This document shows positions 1 through 6,135 of a stretch of DNA of 42,221 nucleotides, piece by piece. Positions within the stretch are counted from its first letter, which is position 1, and each line of letters begins with the position of its first letter. Where the stretch lies: the IMG/VR virus record IMGVR_UViG_3300009183_005162, positions 1 through 42,221 of that record; one strand, 5' to 3'. The position numbers were made by a program, and so were the translations under genes. The stretch is from a virus. A model generated the notes under the pieces. That model ran no database searches. It had not been told where the DNA came from and saw nothing but the letters and a program-made list of their open reading frames with translations.

Positions 1-17
1 ATGTGGGACGGGGATTG

Positions 18-137
18 TTAGATACTTCCCACGGTATCTTGTAGGTTCCCCGAATATTGATAGCTAGTCAATACTTTTCCCGAACCTTTTCCACCACTGA
101 GCTGGTGCGACCACTCATGATTAAATGCGTAAACCAT
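18..137 (-). CDS. Possible 39-residue ORF, unknown function
   Basis: The first 190 bases hold no gene I can recognise. The best candidate is this short minus-strand frame (begins MVYAFNHEW, ends TVGSI, stop TAA). It has no clear ribosome binding site and no family resemblance. Just inside it a short dyad (CACCA-GCTCAG-TGGTG) could form a hairpin, so this stretch may be the untranslated tail of the tRNA transcript instead. Reported only so that the segment is not left blank. Confidence 0.2.
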   Translation of the reverse strand: MVYAFNHEWSHQLSGGKGSGKVLTSYQYSGNLQDTVGSI

Positions 138-190
138 GAAACCGTATATGTTTTAGTTTAACGTCTACTCCATATAAAAACGGACGGGAT

Positions 191-262
191 ACCGCGTAGG
201 GGAATCGAACCCCTCATCATTTGGATGAAAGCCAAAGGTCCAAGCCGATAGACGGACGCGGC
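191..262 (-). tRNA. tRNA-Glu (anticodon UUC)
   Basis: The minus strand folds into a full cloverleaf: acceptor GCCGCGT paired with ACGCGGT, D arm GTCT/GGAC, anticodon stem TTTGG/CCAAA around the loop CTTTCAT (anticodon TTC, reading GAA/GAG), and T arm AGGGG-TTCGATT-CCCCT. No CCA end is encoded. It is the last gene of the leftmost tRNA group and sits about 95 bases downstream of its own consensus-like promoter at 365-393. Confidence 0.96.
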
Positions 263-358
263 AAAGTGGTTCGTTTCGTGAACCAATCGTCGGAGTTTAT
301 AAGGGAAACTCGGGAAGTAAAACCATCAGTTGTCAAATAACGTGTCGTTCTTCACTAC
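263..358 (-). other. Structured leader upstream of tRNA-Glu
   Basis: Between the promoter at 365-393 and tRNA-Glu the predicted transcript carries two hairpins: GAGTTT with AAACTC around CCCTTAT, and GGTTC with GAACC around ACGAAAC just before the tRNA 5' end. No open frame is convincing. They may be processing signals or a small stable RNA; the sequence alone does not decide. Confidence 0.35.
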
Positions 359-364
359 TCTTGT

Positions 365-393
365 AATATACACTAGTGGTGGTCGTTTGTCAA
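365..393 (-). promoter_or_regulatory. Sigma-70-type promoter for tRNA-Glu
   Basis: On the minus strand TTGACA (393-388), 17 bases, then TATATT (370-365). Transcription would start near 358 and run into tRNA-Glu. A run of five G on the minus strand lies directly upstream of the -35 box. Confidence 0.8.
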
Positions 394-450
394 CCCCCTA
401 GTTTTAATAACTATTTAATAAGTATGTTCTTTATTTATTTTAATTAATTA

Positions 451-523
451 TACCCCTGACAGGATTCGAACCTGTAACCGAGAGAGTAGAAATCTCTTGC
501 GCTTCCAGTTGCGCCACAGGGGT
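451..523 (-). tRNA. tRNA-Arg (anticodon UCU)
   Basis: Cloverleaf on the minus strand: acceptor ACCCCTG/CAGGGGT with discriminator A, D arm GCGC-AACTGGAA-GCGC, anticodon stem AGAGA/TCTCT around TTTCTAC (anticodon TCT, reading AGA/AGG), and T arm ACAGG-TTCGAAT-CCTGT. AGA is common in the AT-rich genes of this window, which fits a tRNA supplementing the host pool. CCA is not encoded. Confidence 0.96.
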
Positions 524-528
524 AAAAA

Positions 529-613
529 CGGAAGCGGTAGGATTCGAACCCACGGTAGGTTTCCCTACAAGCGATTAGTAATCGCCAGCCTTAAGCCTCT
601 CAGCCACACTTCC
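529..613 (-). tRNA. tRNA-Ser with unusual anticodon ACU
   Basis: A type II tRNA. Acceptor GGAAGTG pairs with CGCTTCC, discriminator G. The D arm reads GCTGAGAGGCTTAAGGC. The long variable arm is GTAGG-GAAA-CCTAC and the T arm is GTGGG-TTCGAAT-CCTAC. The anticodon stem GGCGA/TCGCT encloses TTACTAA, giving anticodon ACT with U33 and A37. Serine AGC/AGU codons are normally read by GCU in bacteria, so A34 is unexpected. The long variable arm and G73 support serine identity. Confidence 0.93.
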
Positions 614-637
614 AACAAATTAAACTTGACAACAAAA

Positions 638-675
638 CCTCTTGGAGTCATGTATTAAATGTACACTCCAAGAGG
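638..675 (-). terminator. Hairpin between the lysis-type operon and the tRNAs
   Basis: An 11-bp perfect inverted repeat (CCTCTTGGAGT at 638-648, ACTCCAAGAGG at 665-675) is extended by outer arms CTTGACAA (625-632) and TTGTCAAG (680-687). It lies just downstream of the minus-strand CDS ending at 700, as a terminator would. It lacks a clean U-run and overlaps a promoter for the tRNAs, so it may instead act as a boundary or processing hairpin. Confidence 0.5.
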
Positions 676-686
676 CTGTTTGTCAA
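658..686 (-). promoter_or_regulatory. Sigma-70-type promoter for the Ser/Arg tRNAs
   Basis: Minus strand TTGACA (686-681), 17-base spacer, TACATT (663-658), with CCCC directly before the -35 box. It points at tRNA-Ser (613) and tRNA-Arg. The spacer contains one arm of the inverted repeat at 638-675, so promoter and hairpin are interleaved. Confidence 0.7.
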
Positions 687-699
687 GGGGCCTATTTAA

Positions 700-1293
700 T
701 TATGTTATATCTTTACTTTCTAATAAAGTTAAAGTAAATGAATTTCCATGAATGACACTTGCTTTTTTACAAATATCCATAAACACATTAAAATCTTTAA
801 CTCTTTTAAATACGCAGCATCCTTCTGACCAGTTTTCAACGAACTCTGATTCAGTGGTTGGGTTAGACCGATGAATATTAATACCAAAAATTCCTGTATC
901 TTTTGTGGTTTCATCAAATGTCATATCTTTATTTTTATCACGCCATACGGTAACCGGTTTTGCTTGTTTTAATGCTTCATACTTGCCTTGGTGTAATCCA
1001 ATTGCATGCGACCCCCGATATTGAGCAGGAACTAATCGGGCAACGCCATTAGGATTATGGAATTCTTTCACGCCCTTAGTACCCGGATCAGTCGTACACG
1101 CCCATTCATGAAACTTCCAGACGCCATTCTCTTTATAGGATAGCGTCATCGTATCATCAAACACGTTCGTGACCTTCTTTCCCGTTGCAGAGTTTCTAAT
1201 ACCCACGATATTTAAATCTAAATTGTCCCCTTCAAACCATGCATAACTTTTTGCTTTTACTGCTTTTTCCACTTGTTCTTTTGTAACTGGCAT
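700..1293 (-). CDS. L,D-transpeptidase-like (YkuD-fold) protein
   Basis: A 197-residue protein. I chose the ATG at 1293 because AAGGAG lies 7 bases upstream; a longer reading from 1365 would overlap the neighbouring gene. The C-terminal part has INIHRSN followed some 15 residues later by NWSEGCCVF. This resembles the His...Ser-x-Gly-Cys active site of L,D-transpeptidase-like proteins, with the Cys as nucleophile. A peptidoglycan-modifying or degrading role fits the holin-like and membrane genes upstream in the same operon, but that role is inferred. No signal peptide is visible. Proteins of this kind are usually labelled hypothetical in phages. Confidence 0.6.
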   Translation of the reverse strand: MPVTKEQVEKAVKAKSYAWFEGDNLDLNIVGIRNSATGKKVTNVFDDTMTLSYKENGVWKFHEWACTTDPGTKGVKEFHNPNGVARLVPAQYRGSHAIGLHQGKYEALKQAKPVTVWRDKNKDMTFDETTKDTGIFGINIHRSNPTTESEFVENWSEGCCVFKRVKDFNVFMDICKKASVIHGNSFTLTLLESKDIT

Positions 1294-1306
1294 AATTTTC
1301 TCCTTG

Positions 1307-2422
1307 TTATTTTTTTTGGTTTTCGTTGTCTTGCGTGGCATATTTGATACCCATGATGGTACCAACTATGGAAAACGCATTCGTAAGTAATACGCTAAAA
1401 GTATTACTCCATGTAGAACCAATAACCTGTGTGTCCTTACCTGTCATCATTGCCGCCCAGTATAACGCAGTAGTAATAACCCCTACACCCATTATGACAG
1501 CCAATGCACACTTAACAATTACTTTTATCAACTCACTTTGACTTTTCTTTATCATAAAATCCAAATCAGATAATGCAGCATTTTTTTCTATTTCTATGGA
1601 ATCTTTAAGCAACTTGGAATTATTCAATTCTATCTGTAAATTTTTAGAAAGTTCATCTATCTTTGTTTTACTGTTGACTACCTCCGTAACATCTGTGGCA
1701 ACTTTAATTACTTGTACCACATTGTTTTTGTTGTCATATACCGGATTATATGATGCTTGTAAATATATAGGGGAACCGTCCACCTTTTTTCTTTCAAATA
1801 CTCCGTCAAGAAACTTACCACGCTGCAAGGTGTCCCAAAATTTACTATATTCATCGGATTTTGAATACTCATATGTTACGAAAATACTATGATGTTTTCC
1901 AATAACTGCACTTTTTTCATTATGTTTATATCCCATAGTTTCTAAAAATATAGAATTTACATCCAGTATGAATCCGTCAATATTAAACGTGATAATAGCA
2001 CTACTTCTGTGAATTGCTGTGAGTTGTTGTTTATATTTCACAGTTGAAGTTATGTCTGTGGCAACTTTCATAAATTTAGTAATATTACCACTTTCATCAA
2101 AAATAGGATTGTACGTGGCTTGAAGATAAATTAGTGAGCCATCTCGTTTTTTTCTTTCAAATTCTCCTTGATAATGTTTACCACTTTTTAATATAGCCCA
2201 AAACTTTTCATATTCTTCTGATTTGGCATAATCCTCGCACACAAATATACTATGATGTTTGCCAATTAGTAGCTCATATTCGTCTACCCCGTACCCCATT
2301 GCTTTTAAGAAAATATCATTTACACCTAAAATGATTCCCTTGAGGTCAAAATAAATGATGGCATTGCTTTTATTAATAGCCGCAAGTCTACTGTACAGTT
2401 CTTCTTTTGGTAAGTCTTGCAT
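1307..2422 (-). CDS. Two-PAS-domain sensor with C-terminal membrane segments
   Basis: 371 residues. Two tandem PAS domains (about 12-126 and 133-247) are close copies: each has GKHHSIFV, FERKK.DGS, YLQA.YNP and VATD.T. Such PAS pairs are typical of bacterial aerotaxis and chemotaxis receptors. They are followed by a short coiled coil (about 250-300) and two hydrophobic segments (about 302-326 and 338-362) with a charged tail. There is no kinase, HAMP, methyl-accepting or GGDEF output domain. The gene sits 13 bases from the transpeptidase-like gene and 4 bases from the nuclease gene, so it is part of the operon. A signal-responsive membrane protein is likely; a sensing holin or lysis regulator is speculation. 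Confidence 0.75.
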   Translation of the reverse strand: MQDLPKEELYSRLAAINKSNAIIYFDLKGIILGVNDIFLKAMGYGVDEYELLIGKHHSIFVCEDYAKSEEYEKFWAILKSGKHYQGEFERKKRDGSLIYLQATYNPIFDESGNITKFMKVATDITSTVKYKQQLTAIHRSSAIITFNIDGFILDVNSIFLETMGYKHNEKSAVIGKHHSIFVTYEYSKSDEYSKFWDTLQRGKFLDGVFERKKVDGSPIYLQASYNPVYDNKNNVVQVIKVATDVTEVVNSKTKIDELSKNLQIELNNSKLLKDSIEIEKNAALSDLDFMIKKSQSELIKVIVKCALAVIMGVGVITTALYWAAMMTGKDTQVIGSTWSNTFSVLLTNAFSIVGTIMGIKYATQDNENQKK

Positions 2423-2425
2423 AAC

Positions 2426-2854
2426 TTACCTTGTTGGTTTAATATTATCGAATACCCCTTTACTATTACGAATATCTAATAGCTCTTGTAGATTTTTTTG
2501 TTTTGTTCCACCGTCGTATTTCCACGCATAACCATTTTCAACCATTAATTCATTTATACTTTTTACATCCTTCGATAGATATAACGTTCCTAATAATCTA
2601 CCATATTTTTCGTCAGCATCTTTTTCGGTTTTTATACGAATAAGAGGTGCATTAGTTAACGTAGTTTCCAGCCACTTTTTTGCATCTAATCCTAGTTGCT
2701 TTTCTTTTAAATCTTTGGTGCGACTTTCTGGGGTATCTATCCCCGCCAATCGAATAGTTGTAGTAACGCACAAATCAAATCCCAGATCAATTTCTACTTT
2801 AATCGTATCACCATCAACAACCTTTAATAATTTTTTAATTGCATATTCATACAT
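2426..2854 (-). CDS. Staphylococcal-nuclease-like protein (thermonuclease fold)
   Basis: 142 residues from the ATG at 2854, which overlaps the stop of the upstream gene; a start at 2896 would overlap that gene further. The SNase core is complete: VVDGDTI (D14, D16), IRLAGIDTPE (R35, D40, E43) and KYGRLLG (R86). These match the calcium ligands and catalytic Arg/Glu residues of the family. No signal peptide or membrane anchor is seen, so it may act in the cytoplasm on host DNA or be released at lysis. Its place between holin-like and PAS genes is unusual. Confidence 0.85.
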   Translation of the reverse strand: MYEYAIKKLLKVVDGDTIKVEIDLGFDLCVTTTIRLAGIDTPESRTKDLKEKQLGLDAKKWLETTLTNAPLIRIKTEKDADEKYGRLLGTLYLSKDVKSINELMVENGYAWKYDGGTKQKNLQELLDIRNSKGVFDNIKPTR

Positions 2855-3134
2855 CTGTATTCTCAGTTGATTCACGTTCTGCTTTAATTTTAGCAACAGG
2901 GGAAAACTTTTCTAACCCTGCAATGCCAAACGACCCAATTGTTAACATTAAAAATGAATTGTAAATATATTCTTTAATTTCTAAATGTTTTCCTTGAATG
3001 CCGGTTATTACATCCACACCAGCAATGGCTACCATGACCGCAAACGCCATAAACCCGATAATGGTTTTTTCGTTATAGTCGTTGGTGTCTTTGAAAATCT
3101 GTGTAAACCATTTCATAATCTTCTCCGTGTCCAT
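2847..3134 (-). CDS. Small two-TM membrane protein, holin candidate
   Basis: 95 residues with two hydrophobic segments (about 25-45 and 57-76), a short charged N terminus and a highly charged C-terminal tail (KAERESTENTDV). This is the size and layout of many class II holins. AGAGG precedes the first ATG and GGAG precedes a second in-frame ATG at 3116, so two starts seven codons apart are possible, as in dual-start holins. It sits in the operon with peptidoglycan-active and lipase-like proteins. The holin function is inferred; no specific family was recognised. Confidence 0.55.
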   Translation of the reverse strand: MDTEKIMKWFTQIFKDTNDYNEKTIIGFMAFAVMVAIAGVDVITGIQGKHLEIKEYIYNSFLMLTIGSFGIAGLEKFSPVAKIKAERESTENTDV

Positions 3135-3158
3135 GTTGGTACCTCTATTTGTTATTAG

Positions 3159-3920
3159 TCACACTGTGTCAGCTAATTGCATAGATAACCTTTCTACATA
3201 TAACGTTGATGAATGGTCTGAAATATCGTTTTTTATTTTTTTAAGGAGTACATCGTGTATAGTTGTGTATATTTTTGTCATCCACGATTTTTGTGTAGTG
3301 TGTTTCTTCGGTACTTTAATGTGATGGCGAGTTCCACAGTGGTAATACCACGGGGAAATTGGCACTTTTGTCACGATGTCACCAGCGTTTACCCACCGAT
3401 GATGTTGTACTAATTTGTTAAACGCATTAATATAGGTACGATTTCCAACGCGGGGACTGCCATATGTAAATAATGCAGTTGGTATTGGCAGGGTATCATC
3501 AAGTGCAAATCTCCGTGCCATCAAGGTAGCCATTGCTGCACCTAAACTATGCCCCGTTAACCACAAATATTTTTTCTCATGGAGTGCGGTAACATGCTGC
3601 ATTACCTGCGGCCATACTTTGTCGGTATACGTTCTGAATCCAATGTGTACTTGTCCGACGCCACCACGCGATGGGGCTAAATTAATACTTAAATCGGCAG
3701 AAATATCTGACCATTGACTTGGCTCCGTTCCACGACACACCACAATAATATCAGTTGCATCTTCTACGACATATACATTACTGTCATCAGTTTCATAGTA
3801 CGAACTTGTATATCCCAACTCTTCAAATAACTTATTTGCTATTGCAGGACTTTTGTAGGCAATATTACTTAATTGTGCAAATAATAGACTTTGTTCTGAA
3901 AAGGTTTTTGTTGATATCAT
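3159..3920 (-). CDS. Class-3 lipase-like alpha/beta hydrolase
   Basis: 253 residues. The Lipase_3 signature is clear: IIVVCRGTE before the nucleophile, GHSLGAAMA with Ser125 in the elbow, FTYGSPRVGN, then NAGDIVTKVP with the likely acid Asp181, and a His in the following YHCGTRHH segment. The triad appears intact, so it should hydrolyse acylglycerols or phospholipids. No signal peptide is visible. Lipases are rare in phages; in this operon it could help break the outer or cytoplasmic membrane, but that is inference. Start at 3920 with AGGTAAG just upstream. Confidence 0.85.
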   Translation of the reverse strand: MISTKTFSEQSLLFAQLSNIAYKSPAIANKLFEELGYTSSYYETDDSNVYVVEDATDIIVVCRGTEPSQWSDISADLSINLAPSRGGVGQVHIGFRTYTDKVWPQVMQHVTALHEKKYLWLTGHSLGAAMATLMARRFALDDTLPIPTALFTYGSPRVGNRTYINAFNKLVQHHRWVNAGDIVTKVPISPWYYHCGTRHHIKVPKKHTTQKSWMTKIYTTIHDVLLKKIKNDISDHSSTLYVERLSMQLADTV

Positions 3921-3932
3921 GTCTTACCTATG

Positions 3933-4271
3933 TTAATGTTTTAACGGACCTCCGTGAATTTGTTCTAATAGTGCAATTCGTTTGTCTAATTCTGCCCGAG
4001 CAAGTGCGGCATCTTCTTTCATAACTGCGCGGGACGAAGCGGCTTCTGCCCGAATTTGTTCCATTGCTACCGTTGTTCCTTCTGACGGAATGGGTTTGTT
4101 TTCTGGGGTTACCACTACCGATACTTTACTTTCTAGTATCGTAATTTTTTGTGTCATATCTGCAAACGCCGTCCACAAATACGCAACACACGATAGTAAA
4201 ATAGGTAATGCGGCAAACGTAAGTTTTTCAACCAATTCACTTTTAGTTTTTGCAGATTCTTCCTCTGACAT
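3933..4271 (-). CDS. One-TM protein with C-terminal coiled coil
   Basis: 112 residues: a charged N terminus, one hydrophobic segment (about 17-37), a Pro/Thr-rich stretch, and an Ala/Glu-rich helix (about 68-105) likely to form a coiled coil, ending GGPLKH. The topology resembles an i-spanin or other envelope-spanning factor, and it is the first gene of the possible lysis operon. No family was recognised. No strong promoter is seen upstream; a terminator at 4304-4346 separates it from the tRNA group. Confidence 0.6.
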   Translation of the reverse strand: MSEEESAKTKSELVEKLTFAALPILLSCVAYLWTAFADMTQKITILESKVSVVVTPENKPIPSEGTTVAMEQIRAEAASSRAVMKEDAALARAELDKRIALLEQIHGGPLKH

Positions 4272-4303
4272 AATGAAATCTCAGTAAGTGATATACAAAA
4301 CAA

Positions 4304-4346
4304 AAAAGGTTCTATGTACTCTTTTTGTGAGTACACAGAACCTTTT
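4304..4346 (-). terminator. Intrinsic terminator after the Arg/Tyr tRNA group
   Basis: Arms 4304-4321 and 4329-4346 form an 18-bp stem with one A-C mismatch and a 7-base loop. On the minus strand it is followed by CCTTTTTTGTTTTG, a good U-run, so it should end transcripts coming from the tRNAs. Confidence 0.8.
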
Positions 4347-4377
4347 ATATAAATATAACCAAATAACTAATTAAACA

Positions 4378-4451
4378 TGCCCCGAGAGGGATTCGAACCC
4401 CCAACCGCCTGATCCGAAGTCAGATGCTCTATCCAATTGAGCTATCAGGGC
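4378..4451 (-). tRNA. tRNA-Arg (anticodon UCG)
   Basis: Minus-strand cloverleaf: acceptor GCCCTGA/TCGGGGC, D arm GCTC-AATTGGAT-AGAGC, anticodon stem TCTGA/TCAGG around CTTCGGA (anticodon TCG, reading CGA and other CGN codons), and T arm GGGGG-TTCGAAT-CCCTC, discriminator A. It is the second arginine tRNA in the window. No CCA is encoded. Confidence 0.95.
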
Positions 4452-4456
4452 GATAA

Positions 4457-4535
4457 GTCCGCGCGGAAGGAATTGAACCTACGTGTTACCGTCTACCCTT
4501 TCAACCGTGTATCAGACGGAGGGGATACGCGCGGA
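4457..4535 (-). ncRNA. tRNA-like RNA without a canonical D/anticodon region
   Basis: This 79-base segment between two true tRNAs has an 8-bp acceptor-like stem (TCCGCGCG with CGCGCGGA) and a T arm (GTAGG-TTCAATT-CCTTC, one mismatch). The central part does not fold as a tRNA: there is no D-loop GG and no 7-base anticodon loop on a good 5-bp stem. Instead CCGTCT can pair with AGACGG around 19 bases, or CCGT with ACGG around CTGATAC. It may be a decayed tRNA or a stable RNA processed like one, as with the non-tRNA stable RNAs C and D in the T4 tRNA cluster. Confidence 0.6.
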
Positions 4536-4547
4536 TTACTTCTACTA

Positions 4548-4630
4548 TGGTATCGGCAGGATTTGAACCTACAAGCTCTTGCGAGGGTTGATTTACAGTC
4601 AACTGAGCCAGCCAATTGCTCAACGACACC
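4548..4630 (-). tRNA. tRNA-Tyr (anticodon GUA)
   Basis: Type II tRNA on the minus strand: acceptor GGTGTCG/CGATACC, D arm GAGC-AATTGGCTG-GCTC, anticodon stem GTTGA/TCAAC around CTGTAAA (anticodon GTA), long variable arm including CTCGCAAGAG, and T arm GTAGG-TTCAAAT-CCTGC, discriminator A. It is the first gene of its transcript, starting only about 10 bases from the promoter. Confidence 0.95.
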
Positions 4631-4640
4631 GTACTCCTAA

Positions 4641-4669
4641 AGTATAATTCCCCACCTGATACTTGTCAA
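4641..4669 (-). promoter_or_regulatory. Sigma-70-type promoter for the Tyr/Arg tRNA group
   Basis: Minus strand TTGACA (4669-4664), 17 bases, TATACT (4646-4641). The predicted start near 4634 is immediately before tRNA-Tyr. Confidence 0.82.
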
Positions 4670-4677
4670 GTGGGGAA
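4648..4677 (-). terminator. Hairpin whose loop holds the -35 box
   Basis: Arms TTCCCCAC (4648-4655) and GTGGGGAA (4670-4677) pair perfectly over 8 bp. The 14-base loop contains the -35 hexamer of the tRNA promoter. It lies just after the dsbA-like gene (stop at 4711) in the transcript direction and could end that transcript, though only a short U-containing run follows. Confidence 0.5.
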
Positions 4678-4710
4678 CTAAACATTCATTAATTATGAAT
4701 ACTTATTCAA

Positions 4711-4971
4711 TTACACTGACGATTTCGTGACATTTTCGTATAAAGTCTCATATTCTTCGTGTAATGCCACTTCTTCACTAAAGTTCTGCTTGTGATACGT
4801 CTTGGCAAGTTTCGTGAATACCTTCTTATTCAGGTCTAATTCCTTGCAAATATCGTTTTTAATATTCTTCTGAAGGTCACGTTCTGCGTCCATGCGAGTA
4901 AGGGACGTGCTCATATCCTTAATTGCACCCATCAGTTTCAGTTTGTCGTTTGGATTCATTGTATTTAACAT
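4711..4971 (-). CDS. dsbA: DsbA-like double-stranded DNA binding protein
   Basis: 86 residues, highly charged and helical. The C-terminal half (NDICKELDLNKKVFTKLAKTY-HK, then EVALHEEYETLYE) matches the pattern I recall for T4 DsbA, a small late-expressed DNA-binding protein reported to aid late transcription. Its length is nearly the same as T4 DsbA (89). A consensus-like promoter at 5012-5040 lies directly upstream, inside the end of the previous gene. The homology is from memory of the T4 protein and is moderately sure. Confidence 0.65.
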   Translation of the reverse strand: MLNTMNPNDKLKLMGAIKDMSTSLTRMDAERDLQKNIKNDICKELDLNKKVFTKLAKTYHKQNFSEEVALHEEYETLYENVTKSSV

Positions 4972-5000
4972 ATTACCGTGCCGTAAATAGAGTTGATTAC

Positions 5001-5016
5001 ATCATACTTGTATGAT
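5001..5016. repeat. Dyad overlapping the dsbA -10 box
   Basis: ATCATAC-TT-GTATGAT is a perfect 7-bp inverted repeat that overlaps the -10 box (5012-5017) and predicted start of the minus-strand promoter. It could be an operator for a repressor or a hairpin at the 5' end of the mRNA. Confidence 0.4.
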
Positions 5017-5040
5017 ACTACAATGCTTTCAATTTGTCAA
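5012..5040 (-). promoter_or_regulatory. Sigma-70-type promoter for dsbA-like gene
   Basis: Minus strand TTGACA (5040-5035), 17 bases, TATCAT (5017-5012). The -35 box encodes part of the last codons of the upstream glycosyltransferase, whose stop codon is at 5018-5020. Confidence 0.75.
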
Positions 5041-6082
5041 CCCATATCTTTTCAGTTCTGGTTACATATAATCGTAACGCAATTCGTTGCCAATCTAACC
5101 ACCCAAAATATTTTTCGTAAAATAATGTTCTACCCATAGTATCCGCAATCTTCTTTGCTTTTGTTGAATCTGCCACAAAGAACTTTGGCATCCAATCAAT
5201 TTCTTTGGAGGTTACGATTGGAACATCTTCACTGACAAAATCTGCGGCAACAATATTAAAGGTTTCTGAAAACGATACCTGTAATCCAATGTCCACTTTC
5301 TTAATTACCTGTAAAAACTCTTCACGGTCTAACCACCCATGCTCGACTAATTCGTGGTGGCCACCAAGTCCATGAAAAAATGCCCGCAGATTTTTTAATA
5401 CGGTATCACCCTTCCCTTCAACACGACCAGAATTAATGTGAAATCTGCACTTTAGTCCGTTGCGTTCGGCATATTCAACTGCCGCAGCTGCCTGCATCAA
5501 ATGATTTTTCATAGGACGAATTGCACCAAAGCACCCAACATTAATAGTGCGTGTATGATTTGCAAGTTTACTATATTTTGTTGATGGTTTTATTGGATAA
5601 AAATTTGGTAAAAATATAATTTTACGGGCAAGTGATGGATGTAATGATGCCTCAAAATAATGTTCCAAGTCACGCTGTGCCAAATCCGAATTTGCTGACA
5701 CATATACATTTTTTTGATGGATATATTTATTAATCCATTCAAATGCCACTCCTTCGTTTGCTAAAAACGGCAATTCACTATGCAATCGTACAATCCATTT
5801 TACGTCTGGGTGTAGTTTGCACAACACATCAAACTTTTCGGGGACAACCCACAATGCTTCAATGATAACAATGTCAGGTTTATACTTGATGACTTCGGTG
5901 TGAATCTGATTGTTATCCACCACTTGTACTAAATCTGCCGTATAACCATTTTTAATCAGCATATCTTTTACAAACGTTGCAGAATTAAATAATCCTGAAT
6001 GCTTTAGGATGGTTGATTCTCCACCGGATTGCTGACGCAATTTCAGTATAAATAATACGCGAGGAGTTTTTTTGTGCGACAT
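5018..6082 (-). CDS. Glycosyltransferase, GT-B type
   Basis: 354 residues with a two-lobed GT-B look. The N-terminal lobe has RVLFILKLRQQSGG, VKDMLIKNGY and YKPDIVIIEALW. The C-terminal lobe has INVGCFGAIRPMKNHLMQAAAA, a nucleotide-sugar-site pattern like GT4 enzymes, and a late SFSETFNIVAADFVSEDVPIV stretch resembling the GT4 E-x7-E region. Phages use such enzymes to modify their DNA or virion, or host surface sugars; the substrate cannot be told. It stands alone between dsbA and the A1S_2505-like gene. Start at 6082, preceded by GAGAACTTCA. Confidence 0.75.
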   Translation of the reverse strand: MSHKKTPRVLFILKLRQQSGGESTILKHSGLFNSATFVKDMLIKNGYTADLVQVVDNNQIHTEVIKYKPDIVIIEALWVVPEKFDVLCKLHPDVKWIVRLHSELPFLANEGVAFEWINKYIHQKNVYVSANSDLAQRDLEHYFEASLHPSLARKIIFLPNFYPIKPSTKYSKLANHTRTINVGCFGAIRPMKNHLMQAAAAVEYAERNGLKCRFHINSGRVEGKGDTVLKNLRAFFHGLGGHHELVEHGWLDREEFLQVIKKVDIGLQVSFSETFNIVAADFVSEDVPIVTSKEIDWMPKFFVADSTKAKKIADTMGRTLFYEKYFGWLDWQRIALRLYVTRTEKIWVDKLKAL

Positions 6083-6135
6083 TGAAGTTCTCAGAGAGAT
6101 AGTGGAATAACCAGTAATAAATAGTGACGGTTTAC

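Noticed and set aside
1326-1892. Plus-strand ORFs opposite the PAS protein
   Set aside because: They are reverse readings of a gene with clear PAS domains and carry no motifs of their own.
4457-4535. Selenocysteine or histidine tRNA reading of the tRNA-like RNA
   Set aside because: Although the acceptor is 8 bp, there is no UCA or GUG anticodon in a suitable loop and the D arm is missing.
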